A program made the position numbers and the translations under genes. Below, in pieces: positions 33,307-45,299 of a DNA stretch of 64,000 bases. Source of the stretch: Siphonodentalium dalli (lineage: Eukaryota; Mollusca; Scaphopoda; Gadilida; Siphonodentaliidae); NCBI GenBank assembly GCA_032622095.1, contig CP136067.1:126889030-126953029 (forward strand), read 5' to 3'. The notes under the pieces were generated by a model. That model worked only from the letters and a program-made list of their open reading frames with translations. It was not told the origin of the DNA and ran no database searches. The first letter of the stretch is position 1. Every line of letters starts with the position of its first letter.

Positions 33307-33708
33307 ATGCTATCCAAACCGATGTTTGCTGAGTTGTGTAATCTGACAATTGCCCCTGAACAAAAACAATCCTTGACAAGGGAAATTAAATCTGCAATGG
33401 ATAAAGCTGTTGGGCAAATTGTTGCCTCATTACCAGAGAAACTTTTCATATGCATGAAATGTTTCACGGAGTCTCATCAATTAGAGGTTGATTCTCTTAA
33501 AGAACAGATCAACATTAAAGATCAACGATACCTTGCGCTAACTGAAACGGTTGTTAATCTTGAGAGTGAACTTCAGAGCGAAATAAAGAATTACGAGCAA
33601 CATGACAGGAACAATAGCCTCAGGTTCTCAACCTTCCCCGTTGCTATGGAAACCAGTAGCTCATCGGTACTAAATAAAGAAAGCATGATTCAAGTAATAT
33701 TCCAGTAA
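33307..33708 (+). pseudogene. LINE ORF1-like remnant (coiled coil) in the lectin intron
   Basis: A 133-codon frame in which residues ~55-100 form a heptad-like segment (LKEQINIKDQRYLALTETVVNLESEL) ending in YEQHDRNNSLRF. This matches the coiled coil plus (E)QY-RRNSLR boundary found in ORF1 proteins of CR1-like LINEs. The following RNA-binding part is missing. It is on the sense strand of the host gene. Confidence 0.6.
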
Positions 33709-35081
33709 TATTTCTTATTTCGAAAGCAGGAATTAAGACACACTAGAATAATGATATTGATCAAATTGGGTATCAACTAATGATGTTGAATACATTAGCT
33801 CATAATATAGTATCCATTCATTCGACATTTCTTCATCATCTTTGATAACACGACAATTCGGTACAAAACATGATTGTGACTGAGTACCTAAATGCGCGCG
33901 TTTTGCCTTGATGATTCCGAAGAATGAGGCTTGATCTACTTTTTTTCAAATGTATCTATCTGATTTCTGCAATCGTCAAGAAAAATGTTGTGATCACTTG
34001 CGATATTCTTATCGGAATTCACATGTGGTACGTTTGTATGTCATTCACACTGCGTTGCTGGGATAATATAATGGTCGACCTGCTGAATCCAAATGGTTCT
34101 GGCATTAGTTACCTCACGGTGCAGCGCACTGCCGGCCGAGTGTGACAATCCAAATGTTGGCCAATCAAATGGATGCACGTGACCATTACTTCCCAAATTT
34201 AACGTGGTCATATTGTTTGCTGATTATTTGGGGTGACATACATTTGCTTGTTGTTGTCCAATCAGTTAGATACACGCGATACCTCCAAAACACATGTGGC
34301 CAGACTTCATGAATAATAACTTCGTTCTAATCCTTTAATCATCATTTAGATTCTTAACTAATATTATTCCTGTCAGGAACCCTTAAATTTTTTTGATGAA
34401 TATTCATGGTGACAGACCTGTGCATAATTTATTAAAACACTGTCTTATGAACCATGTTTTTTCCACCATATGTGTATGCATTATTTCTAGTCTCCAGCAA
34501 GTACAATCAAAACTAACACATGGTTTATACCAAAACCAGTATGAGGATATTTATTCACAGATGTATTTATACACAATCGCGTCGTCGGGACTAGCTATCA
34601 CATAGCAAGTATATATGAAGTTAGCTGTACGAATGGAGCTACTGTAACTACTGCTCTTCTGAGATTTTGGCTCGGCTTACATAGTGAATCATCCACAGCT
34701 ATCATATATTCTACACGGTCGTTAAACTGGAGAACAAGGTTGTTTTTCTATCCCGAACGTGTCTCTACAGCTGTGGCCAATGTATCCTGTCCATATGTGT
34801 TTCTTTATGGCGGTACTAACGTTTTTAACAATGTGTGGCCGTCGTGGTCGATCACATAATTGGTGTAATTAAAGTGATATACACGGATCGTGCATGGCCG
34901 GTAGTTATGCGTTCTGTTTTGCATTACTTGGAAATAAGTCCGAATGTTGAACGTTTATTTTCGGTCACCCCATGCCTTTGTGAAAAATATAATCTCTAGT
35001 GACAATGTCATTCAGCCGCCAACAATGGAAACTCGATTTAGCATATATATATTTAGGTATATACTGCAATTCATTTTTCAG
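33709..35081. other. lectin intron, remainder
   Basis: AT-rich. A stretch at about 34,545-34,858 is open for ~100 codons in one plus frame with several Cys and Trp codons, but has no recognised motif or clear splice sites. Confidence 0.4.
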
Positions 35082-35296
35082 CAAATGACGATGTTTGGAT
35101 CGGTGGTGAGGAAGATCATGACACAGAAATATTCCAGATCTGGAACGGAAATCAACTAGCGTGGGGAGAATGGGGTAACAGTGAACCAGCAATAACCACT
35201 AACCAGAGGAGCTGCATCGTGTACACTCTTGACGGAATGGGGGCCGCTGAGTGTGACCAAGTTGATGGTCAAAATTATATATGTCAGTTATGGTAG
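35082..35296 (+). CDS. C-type lectin domain, exon 2 (terminal)
   Basis: After the acceptor ttcatttttcag the frame gives NDDVWIGGEED, the WIGG-type core of C-type lectin domains. IWNGNQLAWGEWGNSEPA, a Cys, AECDQ and the terminal YICQLW followed by TAG (35,294-35,296) come next. The phase joins exactly to the exon ending at 32,667. Together they give a CTLD of normal length with six Cys (long form). The Ca2+/sugar site is atypical: EPA stands where EPN or QPD is usual, and there is no WND motif. Classical calcium-dependent mannose or galactose binding is therefore doubtful. The domain ends the protein, with no C-terminal extension. Confidence 0.85.
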
Positions 35297-36741
35297 TTGA
35301 CAACATATTTGGATGCATAATGTAGCCGATAAATTTTGGTATACAGGGGGTAAATTGCGAAACATACAGCCGGTTGTACAAGAAATTGTCGCGATAATTG
35401 CCATGATCCGGGGTATCACTTACCACAAACTTATCACATAACTGAATAATGTAGGCATTCGACTGAAATTGCCATCCACGTCAGGACTGCTCACTGTTCA
35501 GACTTGTAAACTATGATTTATGTAACAGTTTACAAGCAGTTTAGTAACAAGGTCGGGATACATATTCTATCTCAACAGCGTCTCGTCCCCATCCAATAAA
35601 TAATATACGCTTTATTGATAAGAAACTCATAATATATGATAATTTGTATATTATCAGATTATAACGAGCGCGCCGACCTCAGGTGTACGTACTTGGGACG
35701 TAACACATAATTTAAAGTATGCAGTGAAGGTGATTTTTTGGCCGAGACACTTTTTCGTGAAAAAACACCGTGACTTCCGGCAGTGGTTTCACAAAAGCGC
35801 AGAATCAGCAATGAAACGAAAATTTTCTAGTTCACAACTTCCGATATACGATACTGGACAATTGAAGTATTTATTGATTAATAATCAATATGTTGATATG
35901 AATATGCCCTGTATAGGTTCGTTTCATAGCAGAAGTTTTCGTTTGTTCGCTAAATAAAATCAGTTATTCGGCGTCATGACATCAAGTCGTCATAAATTAG
36001 TTGAAAAGACTGCAATTATCATGTCCTATCCGCGGACAACCGATTTCGCCGAAACTATAGACGCAGACACGCGTCTGTTGCTATATATTATATCTCACGT
36101 GACTTTCTCGCATTCTGATTGTCGCCAACTGCTATACTATTTTACGATAGTACCCGAGTAGGATTCCTACATGCCTACTATTATTTTTCTATTTATAGTA
36201 ACAAACTCGTTTCGCGAAATCGGGTTGCCGTCAGAAGATACGGCCAATCTTAAACCATATCTTGTGCGATAGTTGTTGCAATGTCGGTATATCATTAGAT
36301 GTGTTGGCGAATTGCAATGATCTTACAAGTGTCCGAATATCTACCTAATGTTTTTAATAGTTTGTCCGTTTAGTTGGCAAGCGGCCAGTCCTAATTTTGT
36401 TAATGCCAGTGGACGTTATTTATAATTTCCTTTTCCGTTTTAATCGAAGATAAGCAAATTAACTTCTAACATTTCTCCAAAATGCCTTTGCTAATGACGT
36501 ATTTATAGAAATGAATGCATGAATCACGAAGAGATGCTGTTAGATGTAACAAATAACATAGTTATGCTCCCCTGCCATCGTCAACGGATTGCCGTAAATT
36601 GTAAAATATGAGACCAATTAAAAACATTCAAGGTGAATAAAAATGTGACAAGATCAGACTCAGAAATTGTGAGAATTGGCACAAATGTTATAAACGATAT
36701 ATTATAATAAATAATGAATGTCTTGTCGTTAACTATGTCAT
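35297..36741. other. 3' flank of the lectin gene, no gene recognised
   Basis: AT-rich with short ORFs only. A polyadenylation-type aataaa lies at about 35,596-35,601 (ccaataaataat). Confidence 0.4.
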
Positions 36742-36816
36742 AAATAGTGGTCCGAGAGGAGGAATAGTCCACGAGCCGCAGGCGAGTGGACTATTCATCC
36801 TCGAGGACCACTATTT
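36742..36816. repeat. 75-bp hairpin (inverted repeat)
   Basis: AAATAGTGGTCC... pairs with ...GGACCACTATTT. The arms include gaatagtccac / gtggactattc around a ~13-nt loop, with few mismatches. It lies ~45 bp before the hairpin element copy A and may be its outer end. Confidence 0.75.
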
Positions 36817-36860
36817 GTGCACTGTCAACTCCAAGCCATTCATCATCTATATATTTACAC

Positions 36861-37361
36861 ACTAAGTGTTGTCATCACTAAATCCAGCATTCTGATTGGT
36901 CGGCGCCCACGTGGCTAGTTGCAGTTATTTCTCGGTGAATGCGTAACGCCTCATAACACCAAGCTAATAACACCATCGATACGTCATTAGGTTTGGAAAG
37001 ACGAACGCGTAATGCTTTGGGCGCATTTTGACTCACGCAGGATTGACTTAATACATCATCGGGTTTCAACATGAAGAGAAATTGTTCCTATTAACTTTTG
37101 CCAAGGGTGCTATTGGGTATTTTGGGCTGATCTTGTCACGATACACTTTTCGATTTAAATATATTTACAAAAGCGGCTTTTTCGCTAAATGTATATAAAT
37201 ATAAGGATTAACTGTCATGTGGACTATTTTTATGGAGATGTAACGGTGAGGTAAGTGGACATAACTTGTATGTAAAACCCTTCGGGTTTTACACAAGTTA
37301 TGTCCACTTACCTCACCGTTACATCTCCATAAAAACAGTCCACATGACAGTTAATCCTTAT
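36861..37361 (+). mobile_element. hairpin-ended element, copy A
   Basis: ~500-bp repeat also present inverted at 62,991-63,460. Shared phrases include ctaaatccagcattctgatt, gcgcccacgtgg, cgcgtaatgctttgggcgc and aagcggctttttcgctaaat. It ends in a long near-perfect hairpin (37,201-37,361). No ORF longer than ~65 codons is present and no transposase is recognised. It is a non-autonomous element of unknown class. Confidence 0.75.
37201..37361. repeat. near-perfect 80-bp-arm hairpin
   Basis: The left arm 37,201-37,280 (ataaggattaactgtcatg...) and right arm 37,284-37,361 (...catgacagttaatccttat) differ by one substitution and a 2-nt insertion. The tip is AAAACCC-ttc-GGGTTTT. The transcript would form a long duplex. 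Confidence 0.93.
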
Positions 37362-40300
37362 AAAATATAACATGGGATAATCGTATATGGTCTATCATAT
37401 CCTTTTCGGAATAAACCCCCAGTTGCAGTCATGTTACTACTTATATAGATACTATGTACCTGTATAGGTTGGAAATGAGGAACCATATATGTTATATTTA
37501 TGGGCATATATAATTATCAAACTCAATTTGCATCAAAAGCGATCTACATGATTTAATCAATAATTCGCGTCGTTGCCATGCGTTATAGCCCTAAATATAT
37601 ATATGCATATAATTTCATGACTATTTACATGGTCACTCGCAAGATCCTTCTCCTTACCACTATGCCAATTCGTTCTATATGGCATATTATCATATTACAG
37701 AATACTATGAATTTAAATGTTTACAAATAATACAACCATACACTCTAACAAATATTTGGAATCATTTGGGTTTTCATTGATTCTTCACCTTCACATTCAT
37801 GTCATTGAGGCAGTGGTAACAAGACTTATCTTGACATCACTCCAGACAAAAACATAATATTTACACAAGTATAATGTAATGTATGATTCACATGCATGTA
37901 CAGTAGTATACAAAGTTCTATACTTTTAATATATGCTTCCCCATTAAATAATGGGAAATAGCGCAACGTAAACATCGTATTTAGTGTCTATTGTTTACCC
38001 CCTGAAACCGAAGTAATTGTCATTTAGGGGCGTTAAATCGGATTTTATGTGTACACATGTGGCTTTTTGTTTTAGAAACGAACCACTTGATTGTGGGAAT
38101 AATAATTCAATAAACGGTCTATGTTGTTGAAACAGCTACCAGCAATATTATTTGATTATCTACACCAAAATAAAAATTAAAACTCAAATCCTCATATCAC
38201 TGTCATAATTGATTGGACATGGCATATAGTCTCAGTCTGTATTAGCATGTGATGATATATGAAAGAATTGATTAACGTTAACTTCAATTAACATCCGAAC
38301 ACAACAAATAAACAACAAATTCTGAGTCAACAAAATGGCGCATGACTGAAAATGCTATCAAGCCAAAAATAATCGAACGTGATCTGTATTCATAAATTAT
38401 CGATGAACATACCCTACCATACCGAAACGGGGCATAACTTCGTTATAAATGTTTAACCCAAACTCAAAATTTTACTCGGACTGGAAAAACAAATTCTTAT
38501 GATTAACCCACTTACATGTGCATAATTTAATACAAATTAAAATATATCAGATAAACTATATCTTGAGTCATCATCCGGACAACAACATGGTCAGCAAATT
38601 CAAAGTCGAAAAATGGATTAATTCTGTCATAAATGGTCGGACTAGACCTAAATTTGAACTTGATCAGGACTTTCACATATACAGACCACATGTACTAGTA
38701 CCAAGATTCACGAAATTCTGACAAATATTGTTTCAAGTTACCGTTATCATCCAGAGACGTGTTTTGGACTGACCAAAACCAAATCACTCACTGATAGTCC
38801 TATATCTGACACTTATATGCACATATGTACTGATAGGCAGTGTGGCTTTGGTATACTCAATGGTGGTCCATCTCTTTGTAAACATGTGTTATATAGTTAC
38901 CGGAATATATAAAATATTATATATGAATCGAAGACTCCTGTCCGGAAATGCTTCTATCGATTAATATTGATTATATTTCGAATAGTTTCTGGTCTAAAAA
39001 GGTGTGGTTGTTTAGCTAACGAACAAAAGTGGTTACTGTTAACAGAGACCAGAAATGTTATTGGGTAATTTTGTCACAGATAAAAATTAATTAGACACAG
39101 TACCGCTTATAGCTATGGAATAAAACAATAAAACATTGACGTTCGGAACGTAGTTACGGCAACATTCTAAAGATCTATCATCTATATAGCTATGTGGTAT
39201 CGCATGAATGGTCTGTTCTAAAAATAGAAGAATACAGTGACCCAATTAATCATCTCATTTTATAATAAAATATTCGAAATAAAATCAATATGAATTGATA
39301 GAAGCGTTTCAGGACAGGGGTCTTAAATTCACATTTATTATTCTATACCCACGCAACTATTTCTAATTTGTTATTTAAAAAGATAATCCATCTATAATAA
39401 ATTTATCAGTGAAAATCCATATAATTCAGATAATACAATCTATAAAATTGTGTAGTGCGATGGCCCCGTTCTGTTCCCGGTAGCATACTTGTGGTTGCCA
39501 GTATACCTACAAACTTACACATAACCTGCAAATATATACTTGTTTTGGACTACATCAAGATAAATACCTGGAAAACAGAGTTATCGACTATTAGGTATTC
39601 AATTTCACTATAAGCTGAATTTTTTTTCTTTCAATGTGAACAGTTACATGTAAGTTATTGACAAATTGGCTTGTCGCTTCGATACGCATCTCATGTATGT
39701 TATTGTATATATTCACTTACTTGGATTTTATATATATCATGACAAATGAACAGTTTTTGTAACCAGAATGGAGGATTAAAAGTTACATATGAAAGTATAA
39801 TAGTAACTTTTATGAACAAATTTCCTGAGGCTCGCTGAAACATGTGTCCATTGAACGAATTTCACTTTCCAAGATTATTACGATATCATACCACATGAAC
39901 AGTCTGATATACGGAACATGTAGATTACCTGATCAGCCTATGCCAATGAAGGGTTTTGGTGTAACAAGTTCCAAAACACATATTTTTGCAATGTTTGCCT
40001 TTGATCATCACATCACCTTTTGTCTTATTAAGGCCCATATTCCCTGTGCATGATACTTATGGTATTCGGTGACTAAGCAAATTCGTATCAAATTTAGTGC
40101 CACCCATCTTCCATCCACACTACACCAAGGTGGAGTCTTTAAATCACCCGAATAGATTCCTTGTATCAAATTCATATGGAGAAGAATGTATATCAATTTT
40201 GTAGAAATCGGCGCTAAAAATATATCAATGTTCCCTACACCCCTTATTCGAAAGGCGCCAATTTGAACTTTTATAAACTCCACCATTGTATTCCTCATTG

Positions 40301-40600
40301 TAGGGCAGCTACGATGTACCCCTCAAATGTCATTTGTATTGTTTTTAATATTAGGCATTGTTAGATTAATTGGCTGTAATAATTTGTGATGCACGTTATC
40401 CTCATCGGAAACGCTTCTTTTTCGTTTCCGGTTCCGTAATTTATATATATACACATATTTTTTGTCGTTTCACTCCAAATTCATCTCATCAAATTACACT
40501 TTAATCATCATTGATTGTCCTATACATGTAACATCTAATATATTCTAGCAAATCCAGTTCATAATATGCATATTCATCCAGTTATTATTCAATTAGCACT
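37362..40600. other. intergenic, no gene recognised
   Basis: AT-rich. Short unsupported ORFs only. No tandem array stands out. Confidence 0.45.
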
Positions 40601-43375
40601 AATTGTTTAGCATATTCAGAGGGAGGTAAAGCGGAACATTTATTATTTTTCTCCCACAGGGTTTCCATGTTAATAATTTGAGACAGAATCTTGATTTCAT
40701 AAATTTTGGTACGTAATCCACGTATGTACCTTCAAGTAATTCCTGACTCCATCTAGTGACAAGGCGTCGTCGATTTTCGAAAAACGTACACACTATCGAA
40801 ATATCACACTTCAAAACAGATTACGAGCAACCGAAAGTGGGAAAATTATGTCAGCAATTGGTGGAGTTATCGTTCCTGTGTTGAGAAATGTATTATTTTA
40901 CGATGTTGAAAATAAAACGAGCTGGCTGTTATGACAAAACATGAGTCCGTAACAAAATTAGATAATCGTTTGTTGAGTAATATTGTATTGTTTTCATAAA
41001 CGATCGCGCCATCGATTACTTACAGTCGGCATCAAGTTTTACGAAAAATATCGAGGCAATTTTGATGTCAACAGTGATAAGCTATGGAATAAACATATCA
41101 CTCCACTGAAATAGTTCGGAATATATATACGATATTAAAGAAAACTAATACATAATATGTAATGTTAATGTCAAATACTTACAGCATATGGCAGAAAAAC
41201 TACACCGCGCCAATATTAAATGTTTATATCATCTTTCGCGTATGGTTTAAAATACCGACCGCGTGATTGAAATTTGGCGTACTGACCTACCGTTGTTGTT
41301 CGGTGACTTCCGCCTACCTGATATTTTCTCCCCGTGAAATAAACTTCAAGGTAATGAACTGTCATCGTTTGATTGGTAAGGAATCAATTTATTGATAAAA
41401 CATAGTATATGCGCTTGTGTTAGATACGATCGCTTCTTCGATTGACATGTACTGCAGCTGAAGATTGAAAATGGAATTCCTATTTGTTTCCAGCCGAAAT
41501 CGAAACTCATGACGGTAAACAGGAAGTATGAAAAGCTATTTCGCTGTGCGTGATATTATGGACTGTACATCTTTGCATGCATGTGGTATTGGTAGTAAAG
41601 TGGTGCTCCATAGATTTCTGAAATAGTTCTTGCAAATGGATGTCTTTTTAGATGGTATGTTTACATATACTAACTTCAAATTTCTGAAGTTTTAGGTTCG
41701 AAACTAGCAAACCTGCTCCGCGTCGTCACTGCATGGAAGTATTAGCTACACGTTGATACCTCCTGTTGGATATTTTATATTCTTACCAGCGAGTATTTTC
41801 GTCTCAAACGTTTTGTTTTGATGTGCAAATGCATCTTCTTGGGAATGACAAATTTATTTTTCATCAGATTATATTTAATCTAGGATTATTGTAGTATGTC
41901 TATGAACAAATATATTTAAATTGTTTTGGTCAATTGAAACAAAAATACATGGGTTTTAAACCGGTTCCCATTTCTGGAATTGTGCCACTTTACCTCCCTC
42001 TAAACGTATTTGATCGGCAATCTATCTTTAAGCTCCGCCCATTGCATGCCACTCATGTTACCCCGGCATATTCAATCGTCTCGCTCGGTCGTAATATTGG
42101 GTCACTTCTCATGGGTCGTGTTATTGGGTGACGTCTCGATGGGTCGTGTTAGTTGGTCGCATTCTCAATCGCTCTTAGGGTCGCATTTGCAGTGCATCAC
42201 GGGGAAGGGCCGTGTTGCTATATAACCAAATCCGACACAATCTCGTGCGTACTCCAACGGAATTAGTCTTTGTAGACAGTCATCAGTACAGAACTAGGTG
42301 CAGTATTTTACCTGACTTTTCAAGACCCGTTATGATATCGGAGTGCCACCCCTGTCTTTGGCTGTTGGTTGTCATTGGCTAATTTCCTAATTGATTGATT
42401 TATGCCATTTAGCTGGCTGTTGGTCATACTTTGGCTGTTTGGGAATCAGAAAGATAGTTATTTTATGAGCGTTTTATACCAGGCTCGCATGAAAGAGACC
42501 CAAGAGAGGTTTTGGTGATAATATATCTTCATTATTATGTGAATCATTCTGTGGGATATTGTTCTAATAAATCATATTGCTTTGTAACTGTTAGTCTGTA
42601 GTCCTTAAAGATACTCCGTGGGATCATACATTGATAGTCCTACGAGGGATTATAGGATTCACATATGGAGATCAAGCCAAGACATAGACTCAAGCAGGTT
42701 ATTCAAGTAGCAAGATCCAAGAATCCACATATTTATATTTCCTGTAACGTTGAGGTTTTGGGCAAAGAGAATTATCCACGCTACCCAGAAGTCATTACAA
42801 GAACCCGGACCATGTTGCATCATGGATATGATTATGCATATAAGCTTGGTCGAGATCGGCGACACAAAGTTTTGCTGCCACCCTCCCCCTTTCTGCCCTT
42901 GAATTCACCAGCGTCACTTTATAAAATTCTAACCCACACCATTGCCTTCCACGCACAACGTTTCCCATGTGAGACTTTGTCGGTGCCATCTAGATGGTGC
43001 CATAATATGCACGGAATATTGTATATAAAATGCACCCCCACAACAGCTAACAACATGTGAAGTAGAATTTCAATTGTTCCATAATTATGTAACGGTGCTA
43101 GCGAAATTTGCCTTTAAAATACCTATACGATTGATTTACAATGAGCTACATGTAGTTGCATGATATGTACAAGCAAATTTCGGTAGCATAAAAACAGTCG
43201 AAAATATAAAGATTTTGTACTCACGCAGTTAACTGTGGTACATATGCATTGTATATGCATGTTTCCGTTAATATTATGTCACCATGTGTATTTTACGATG
43301 AAATGCCTGCAAAACTACCGTGCAAATGTGCGAGTGTGAAGAGATTATCTAGTTGTTGGCATCAGTATAGTGTAT
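40601..43375. other. intergenic, no gene recognised
   Basis: A weak inverted pair (agagggaggtaaag at about 40,618 and ctttacctccctct at about 41,989) could be terminal repeats of a ~1.4-kb non-autonomous element. An ORF at 42,665-43,060 (131 codons) has no recognised motif. Short gggtcgtgtta repeats lie at 42,112-42,150. Confidence 0.35.
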
Positions 43376-43389
43376 GCACTGAACGAACT

Positions 43390-43512
43390 GCATAGTCGTT
43401 TTGACTAACATTCCCTTAGTCAGGTGGCATCTGAATCATATTGACTAAGACATATTAGTTTGACTAAGATCAAATCTTAGTCAGATTCAGCCTAGTCAGA
43501 ATGACTAAGTTA
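43390..43512. repeat. TTAGTCA/TGACTAA palindromic cluster, small
   Basis: About six imperfect copies of TTAGTCA-N3-TGACTAA or its half-sites, for example cctagtcagaatgactaag at 43,491-43,509. It is the same motif as the larger array at 48,734-48,977. Confidence 0.75.
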
Positions 43513-43607
43513 TCACACGAACGTCGTTGATAATAAATACTTCATTTCTGACCTGTAGACTTCCAGCCATCGAATATATAGCAGTTATAATCTATATTGC
43601 CCCATTT

Positions 43608-43720
43608 CTCTCTCTCTCTCTCTTTGCTCTCTCTCACTCCCTCTCTACCTCTCTGTCTCTCTGTCTCTCTCCCCTCCAGTCGATATATTCCTCTATATCT
43701 CTATCTCTCTCCCAACTCTC
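43608..43720. repeat. (CT)n microsatellite
   Basis: Long tctctctc runs interrupted by occasional other bases. The Ser/Leu ORF across it is an artefact of the repeat. Confidence 0.9.
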
Positions 43721-43729
43721 TCAATTTGA

Positions 43730-43930
43730 CCTAGATAGGTCGATAAGTGGCATGGGTGTCCTATTTTAACCCCTTTGGACGGCCGCCATTTTGGATTGGG
43801 TGTGATTAGTGGGTGAATATTTATATTGGATTAGCGCCACACTTCAACACCCTTTATTCGACCTCGGTCGGTCGAGAAATGGCATGGGTGCCACATTTGA
43901 ACCCATCTGAACCCCAAGCAAGAAAAATGG
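43730..43930. repeat. two copies of a ggtcga...tggcatgggtg motif
   Basis: taggtcgataagtggcatgggtgtcc (about 43,735) and cggtcggtcgagaaatggcatgggtgccac (about 43,866) are direct copies, ~130 bp apart. Dispersed-repeat character. Confidence 0.5.
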
Positions 43931-44251
43931 CGACCGTAACGACATCACGAAGAATTCTCGAACAACATATGTGATTTTGTTCGCCAACCGGGGTTATCCG
44001 ATTGTTATATATGCATCCAGCAATGTGCGCTCAACCTACGAAATAAATATATGTACAGATAAGTAACATTCGTATACTGGATTTGTGTAAAATGACATTT
44101 TTTGTCTAAATTATTTATGTAAACGTTGGACTAATCACCCACACGCAGAGCGATCAGACTAGCTACCCGTTGATCGACTCGTTGATTGACTCGTCCAAGT
44201 ATTTGACCTGTATAGTAAAGTGTACTTCAATACATTGACCTCGTGTCAATA

Positions 44252-44629
44252 ATGTCGTCCGAAGATGGTGTTAAAGAGACAACTCCGTCAAAGCCAAACC
44301 CTTTAAAGCGTCAGCGCTGCGTGCTACCCCTTGCGGCTGGCAAAGAGCGCGAGAGCGATTTGGCCGACGATGACGTCGATCTAGGGGATTGTATTCAGGA
44401 CCGAATACAGGCAATGCTGTATTTGCCAAATTCGTCACTCGTGCATCCGACGGATATGAGAATCCAAATTGGTTTGTTGAGTTATCGTTCTTCTTTGTTC
44501 GTGTTTGCCCTAACATTATACCTGACCACCAATTACATAGAGTTACTGCTCTTTGTTCGCCCTTTCTGCAAACTCCAAATCTCATGTAAAAAAAAAGAAG
44601 AGAAAAAGAGCACACTAACCAAATCTTAA
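44252..44629 (+). CDS. unrecognised ORF, possibly LINE ORF1 start
   Basis: From the ATG at 44,252 the frame runs to a stop at 44,627-44,629 (~125 codons). The first ~50 residues are hydrophilic with charged Lys/Arg and Asp/Glu clusters. A second frame (44,389-44,589) is also open and looks more protein-like (FAKFVTRASDGYENPNWF), so a frameshift near 44,395 is possible. It lies about 1 kb upstream of the LINE ORF2 remnant and could be its ORF1. No motif confirms this. Confidence 0.3.
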   Translation: MSSEDGVKETTPSKPNPLKRQRCVLPLAAGKERESDLADDDVDLGDCIQDRIQAMLYLPNSSLVHPTDMRIQIGLLSYRSSLFVFALTLYLTTNYIELLLFVRPFCKLQISCKKKEEKKSTLTKS

Positions 44630-45299
44630 TTTCAGTTTTACACTCAGTTTTAAATATCCATATTATTAAACTATTCTATCTAATCTCTTGAAACAAACTT
44701 GATATTTTATTCATAATTCAAGAAGCTCATGATAAATCGCTCTTTAACAATAAAACCGCCATCGCGTCACTTTTATACTTTAGCGTCACGTATTCGTCCG
44801 TACGTATGTTCGAAATTATTGTCTAATTTCTGACTAAATACATCTTGATTTGATATTACGTGACATGAACCCCTATCTACATGTATCTTATTAAATTATT
44901 TGCTACGAGTTTCCATATACGAACTATTACCACAATGATATCTTTGAAATGTTATTACCAAAATAACCCCAATTCACCCTTGCATGATGACAACTGTTAT
45001 CATGTTATTTTCGTTTATATTGTTTTATTCATATTGTTTTCTCGTTTCTCGACTCTACTTATCTTCTAACACTCCTACTGCACTCCCTTATTTCTCTCCT
45101 CAACTCCTACTCAGACCTCCAGTATGGTACAAAATCTTAACAAATCAAGCCAATCTTTTTTCATTCATTATGATTGAACTATTTTACCCAATTTTCCGAC
45201 GACTGATAGAGTGTAGTGTTCTGTTAATGTGTAAAGATTGACATTAGTCAATACCGAGCATCTATCGACAGGTTCTACGCCAGTGCACACATTCGTCGT

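Noticed and set aside
40613-42002. 1.4-kb DNA transposon defined by agagggaggtaaag inverted ends
   Set aside because: Only ~15-18 bp match, no target duplication and no transposase; kept as a remark only.
43527-43769. Ser/Leu-rich 80-codon ORF
   Set aside because: It is the translation of a (CT)n microsatellite.
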